A DNA stretch of 64,000 nucleotides. Origin: Diacronema lutheri. Taxonomy: Eukaryota > Haptophyta > Pavlovophyceae > Pavlovales > Pavlovaceae. The position numbers and the translations under genes were made by a program. Location of the stretch: assembly GCA_019448385.1 (NCBI GenBank), contig JAGTXO010000010.1:868001-932000 (forward strand), read 5' to 3'. Positions 60,401 through 64,000 of this stretch are shown piece after piece (the stretch's first letter is position 1; every line of letters begins with the position of its first letter). Under the pieces are notes generated by a model. The model was given only the letters and a program-made list of their open reading frames with translations. It made no database searches and was not told where the DNA came from.

Positions 60401-60992
60401 GCGGGCGCCGGTGCGATGGCGCACAGCGCCGCAGCACAGGAGCCGCCGCCGCCGTCGGCGAGCGGCGCGATCAGGAGGTGGCGCTCGCGCTCGGAGATGC
60501 TCCTCGCCCCCTCGCAGATCGTCGCTATCGAGTCGGACTACCAGAGGCGCAACCAAGAGTGAGCGCGCGCGCGAGCAAGGCCGCGCGTGCGACCAGGCGG
60601 CGCCATGCGGCGCCGAGCGCGGCACGCCGTCCGCGCCGCCGCGCCTCGGCGTTCACCGCGCGCTGCCGCTACCCTGGCCGCGCCGCACCGCACCGCGCCG
60701 CGCCGCGCCGCGCCGCGCCGTGCCCGCGTGCAGGCGGCTGGGCGACCTCGTGGCGGATGAGTCCAACAAGGTTGGGATGGGCGATGCCTTCGTTCTGCAC
60801 GGCGATGAGAATGAGGACCTATCGACGTTGCTCAACAGCCTGCTGCAGAACGGCTCGGTCGACGGGAACGGCACGCCGATCCTCAAGCGCTCGCGCAGCG
60901 GCGGCGTCTCGTTGGCGAGCAGCCCGATCGCGCATGAGTGCGGCGCGCACCTGCGCGAGACGGCCGCCTTTTTGCGCGCCGAGATTGAATAG
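57464..60992 (+). CDS. Three-repeat MYB transcription factor (3R-MYB), seven exons
   Basis: Exons 57464-57495, 57596-57652, 57753-57858, 57980-58144, 58298-58772, 59007-60558 and 60734-60992 join in frame to 881 residues. R1 ([14 protein letters not shown]...[16 protein letters not shown]), R2 ([15 protein letters not shown]...[16 protein letters not shown]) and R3 ([15 protein letters not shown]...[17 protein letters not shown]) are complete, residues about 60-220. A KRKRT-type nuclear signal ([12 protein letters not shown]) and Ser/Pro sites for CDKs ([19 protein letters not shown]) follow. In plants 3R-MYBs control G2/M genes under CDK. The stop at 60560-60562 lies across a GTGAGC donor; the last exon adds [20 protein letters not shown] and ends LRAEIE. 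The fifth intron (58773-59006) is a stop-free multiple of three and less certain. Confidence 0.88.
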
Positions 60993-61551
60993 CTGCGCGC
61001 ACGCGCACGCGAGGCGGCAAGCTGCGCGGCGCGCGGCTCGCCCGACCCAGACCGGCGTGTCGCGACGCGCGCCGCACGCCCCTCCGCCGCGGCGTTTCGG
61101 CGCTGGCCCGTGCCTGCTGCATGACGGTTGTTGAGTGATGACTGGCGTGTGCTCACGTGGGCGCGATGCGCGGCACATTGTGCGCGCGCCAGAGGCCGCG
61201 CATCGCGCGGTTTTGGGGCGCGCTGCTCGCGCACGCACCGTCGATTTGCGTTTGCGCCTGTGCCTCGGCACTCCGCTTCTGGCCCTCGCGGCGGCCGGCA
61301 TTGCGTCGTGCGGCTGGAGCGCTCGCGGCCCGCTGTGCGCGCCGGCTTGCCCTCAACCATGGTCCATGCACTGATTATTCGCGCCGCGCGCATGATTGAC
61401 TGACCGATTGAGCCGAGTTTGAGTGAGGGGACTGCGACATTCCGAATGCGCATCGGCTGTTGGATCTGACCGGACCGGAACGCGTCGTCGCTCGTGACTC
61501 GTACGGTCGACGTCTGCCTCCCCCTCCCTCCAACACACACACACACAACCC
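60993..61551. other. Convergent spacer between MYB and SWIM-RING genes
   Basis: 559 bp with no recognisable gene; a short CA repeat lies at 61534-61547. Confidence 0.4.
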
Positions 61552-63443
61552 CTAGCGCGACACGGTCACAGTCGAGGTCATGCCGCGCGCGAGCCGGCCG
61601 CGCAGCGCTGCGCCCTGCCTGGGCGGCTGCGCCGCGCTCCGAGCCGGGCCGCAAAAGCCGACGCTGAGCGGCATTGTCGGCGCGCCCGCGCCGACGCCAC
61701 GCCCCGCGAGCGCGAGCGTCGCGAGCCCGGCCGGCGCTGGCGCGCCGGCGCCTGCGCCGTGCGCGCACGCGCCGATTGAGCAGCCGGTCACGCCGAGGTC
61801 GATGCACAGCGGCGTGGCCGGCGCGGCGGAGAAGCTCGGCCGCTTGGCCGCCGTCGCCGCGCCCGACGCGCGCCGGCGACTAGCGACAGGCGCGCCGCCG
61901 GCGTGCTGCGAACCGCCAACCGTCGCCGACGCCGCGCGCGCGAGCGAGCTCGGCGCGCCGCTCGACGCCGCCGACTCGCGCGCGGCGGCTGCCGGTGCGA
62001 CGGCCACGGCCGTCCGGTGGCAATTCGGGCAGACACCATGATGCGCGCGCAGCCAGTCGGGCAGACACGCCTCGTGTATGTGGTGGCCGCACGGCAGCGC
62101 CTTGAACCATTGTTGCTTGCGCGCGATCCGGCCGCAGTGCGCGCAGTGAGCAAGTGCCACCAGAGCCGCGGCCGCCGGCGCGTCGGCCGCGGCGCGGGCC
62201 TCGTCGTCGGCCGCGCCGGCGCCGCCACTCGGCGGTGGCGGCGAGGAGCGCACGGCCTCGCCCGCGCCAGGCGGCAATGATTCGCCCGCTGGCTCCACGG
62301 GCATCTGCACGCGCGCGAGCCGCGCAATCTGCGCCTCGGCCGAGCCTTCAGCCGCGTCCGCGCTGGGGCCGCCACGCGCCGCGCCGCCCGGCCCGTCTGC
62401 TCCGCCCGCACCCGCAGCGGCGCGCTCGCGCACGGCCCCGGCGAACGACGCGCGGTCGGCGATCTGCCATTCGTCGCCGGGCCTGCGTATGCACTCAAAG
62501 GTGTGCTGCGCGTGCATCGCCTCGTGCGCGAAGCAGAGCGTGCACAGGTTGTAACCGTCACAGATGATGCAACGGAAGCGCGTGCCAAGGATTGCACCGC
62601 CCTTGCAGCCCGAGCACCCGACGCCATAGTGCGTTGCCGCGTCGGCGTCGGCGAGCTCGCGCAGCCGCTGCTCGCGCCGACGCGCGGCTGTCTGGCGCGG
62701 CCGCTCCTCGCGCTCGGGCAGCCCAATCTCGCCCCACGGCGCGCGGCACATGGGACATGTGCTGCGCTGCTCGCCGCCGACCTGCGCGGCCCTATGCTTC
62801 GCCCAGACGAGCATGCAGTGCCTGTGCACATTGTTGCCGCAGCCATCGCGGCACCACACGAGCGAGCCACCCGCGTCGAGCGACTCCATGCAGATCGGGC
62901 ACGTGTCGTCCGCCGTCGGCGTGCGCCGCTGCACGGCCGGCTGCGCGCCCGCACCGTCCGCACCATGAGGCGGCGGCACCGAGGCGGCGGCTAGATCGGG
63001 CGGCGGACGCGCGAGACGGCGGGAGCGCTTGGCGCGACCCTTCATCACCTCCTCGAGCTGCGCCTCGCGTATGCCCAGGTTGTAGACGAGCGGGTTGGTC
63101 GGCTGCACGCGCGCGCGCGCGCGCACCGGGGGGTGCGTGAGGCCACGCGCGCGGGCGAGGAAGGGGGGGAAGGAATAGCGATCCACGGGAGCTGCGAGGC
63201 GCGCACTGGCACGCGAAAGACTTTGAGCAGCGCGAAGAGCATGTGCTCGCACGGCTCGCGCCCGGCGCGGCCAGCCGCGCACGTGCACGTGTGCCGATCG
63301 CCGATGCTCACGCGGTGGTGCTGGTCGGACGCGTCAGAGCCGCCGACGGTGAAGCAGAGCGGGCCATTCTCGTTGAGAATGAAGTAGGTCGATGCGAGAA
63401 CCTCTCGGATCCGCCCGTCGACCACCGCGCGCGCCGCGCTCAT
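61552..63443 (-). CDS. SWIM-RING-ZZ-RING E3 ubiquitin ligase (ZSWIM2/MEX-like), two exons
   Basis: Exons 63443-63207 and 63102-61552 (104-bp intron, GTGCGC, with CCTCAC upstream of TGCAG) give 595 residues. The SWIM finger reads DRHTCTCAAGRAGREPCEHM (residues about 49-68), then VFRVPPTNPLVYNLGIREAQ. RING1: CPICMESLDAGGSLVWC...VHRHCMLVW...CPMC. ZZ finger: CSGCKGGAILGTRFRCIICD, then YNLCTLCF...H...H. RING2 (H2 type): CAHCGRIA...CGHHIHEACLPDW...CPNC. This exact order is that of ZSWIM2/MEX, a self-ubiquitinating E3 acting in apoptosis and spermatogenesis in mammals; in protists such ligases often serve ciliary or stress roles. The C-terminal 150 residues are Ala-rich disorder. Confidence 0.88.
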
Positions 63444-63546
63444 TGACCGCGGGCAGCTCGCTCCCGCTTGGCGTACCTGCCCACCAACCCCGCGCAACGG
63501 TCGCCCTTCCAAAACCAAAACGCCTTCCCCCCGGCGTGCTTGAAAC
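63444..63546. promoter_or_regulatory. 103-bp divergent promoter region
   Basis: Between the E3 and MAP-kinase start codons. Contains a CAACGG MYB-core-like site (63494-63499) and CCAAAACCAAAACG. The CAACGG matches the core of plant 3R-MYB target (MSA) elements, but one hexamer is weak evidence. Confidence 0.3.
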
Positions 63547-64000
63547 ATGGCAGACACGGACAGCGCGAGCGCCGCGGCCGCGTCGAACACAGCCGCGGGC
63601 GGAGTGCCGCGCGGCGGGGCCACGCTGTCCAACTTTGTTGAGCACGAGCACAGAGTCACCTCGCGCGGCACCAAGCTGTACAACATCGTCGGCATGAACT
63701 TTGAGACGGACGCAAAGTACGCGGTCAAGAAGGCGGTCGGGCAGGGCGCGTACGGGCTCGTGTGCTCCGCGCGGCTGACGGAGACGGGCGAGGGCGTGGC
63801 AATCAAGAAGATCCCAAAGGCGTTTGACGACATCATCGACTGCAAGCGCCTCCTTCGCGAGATCAAGATCCTCAAGCATTTCAAGCACGACAACGTTCTC
63901 GGCATCAAGGACATCCTCTGCCCGCCGTCCAAGAAGTGGAAGGACATCGTGCGTGCCGCGGCCGCGCATGCGCGCGGGATCCGCACGCGCCCGGCGCGCC
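63547..64000 (+). CDS. MAP kinase, N-terminal exon (partial)
   Basis: The first exon runs to 63948, where a GTGCGT donor follows ATC in phase 0, and the gene leaves the window. 134 residues are visible: YAVKKAVGQGAYGLVCSARL is the glycine loop, then VAIKKIPKAFDDIIDCKRLL with the catalytic Lys and REIKILKHFKHDNVLGIKDI. This is a classical ERK/MAPK start. A 40-residue Ala/Ser-rich N-terminal extension precedes the kinase. The activation loop (TEY/TDY) is not in the window, so the subgroup is open. Confidence 0.88.
   Translation, partial: MADTDSASAAAASNTAAGGVPRGGATLSNFVEHEHRVTSRGTKLYNIVGMNFETDAKYAVKKAVGQGAYGLVCSARLTETGEGVAIKKIPKAFDDIIDCKRLLREIKILKHFKHDNVLGIKDILCPPSKKWKDIVRAAAAHARGIRTRPAR

Noticed and set aside
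60560-60562. TGA as the only end of the MYB protein
   Set aside because: It overlaps a GTGAGC donor, and a protein-like exon follows in phase.

Overview
The window is nuclear DNA of a very GC-rich, gene-dense, flagellated photosynthetic protist. Evidence for a eukaryote: spliced genes for a PSTAIRE-type CDK, a MAP kinase, a three-repeat MYB, Listerin, Hsp110, WRAP53/TCAB1 and Rxt3. Evidence for a flagellum: an EFHC1/Rib72-type triple-DM10 protein. Evidence for a plastid, probably a secondary one: a CYP38/TLP40-like lumenal cyclophilin with a signal-peptide-like start, a basic stretch and a twin-arginine motif. Composition, proline-rich secreted domains and GC-rich short introns (about 80-290 bp, with two longer minisatellite-bearing ones) fit a haptophyte-like alga, for example a pavlovophyte; this is an inference, not a proof. 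No retroelement, DNA transposon, rRNA, tRNA or CRISPR array was recognised.

Layout. 1-13 kb: end of a UBX protein, an MFS sugar transporter, Listerin, and a head-to-head SFI1-like repeat protein. 13-25 kb: a small two-helix membrane protein, a temptin/cytochrome b561 fusion, a large secreted protein, two uncharacterised minus-strand genes and a 1591-residue low-complexity protein with Trp-punctuated polyglutamine. 25-36 kb: exostosin-type glycosyltransferase, SDR, Rxt3, EFHC1-like, phytanoyl-CoA dioxygenase-like, CYP38-like. 36-38 kb: a decayed P-loop/coiled-coil coding region. 38-49 kb: IQ-PH protein, purine phosphoribosyltransferase with a C-terminal helix, arabinokinase-like GHMP kinase, KH protein, TPR protein, CDK, anchored thioredoxin, sterol-desaturase-like enzyme, SLC35-like transporter. 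49-64 kb: WRAP53, Hsp110 with minisatellites in two introns, an RRM protein, 3R-MYB, a SWIM-RING-ZZ-RING E3 ligase, and the first exon of a MAP kinase.

Genes often sit head-to-head with 66-115 bp between start codons, implying shared bidirectional promoters. I inferred 30 introns by joining conserved protein segments. Seventeen donors begin GTGCG rather than GTRAGT, one is GC, and many introns carry a CTCAC/CTGAC/CTAAC element upstream of the YAG acceptor. Several functional themes recur: protein quality control (UBX, Listerin, Hsp110, SWIM E3), cell cycle/centrosome/flagellum (CDK, MYB, SFI1-like, EFHC1), chromatin and RNA (Rxt3, WRAP53, KH, RRM) and sugar metabolism (MFS, exostosin, arabinokinase, SLC35).
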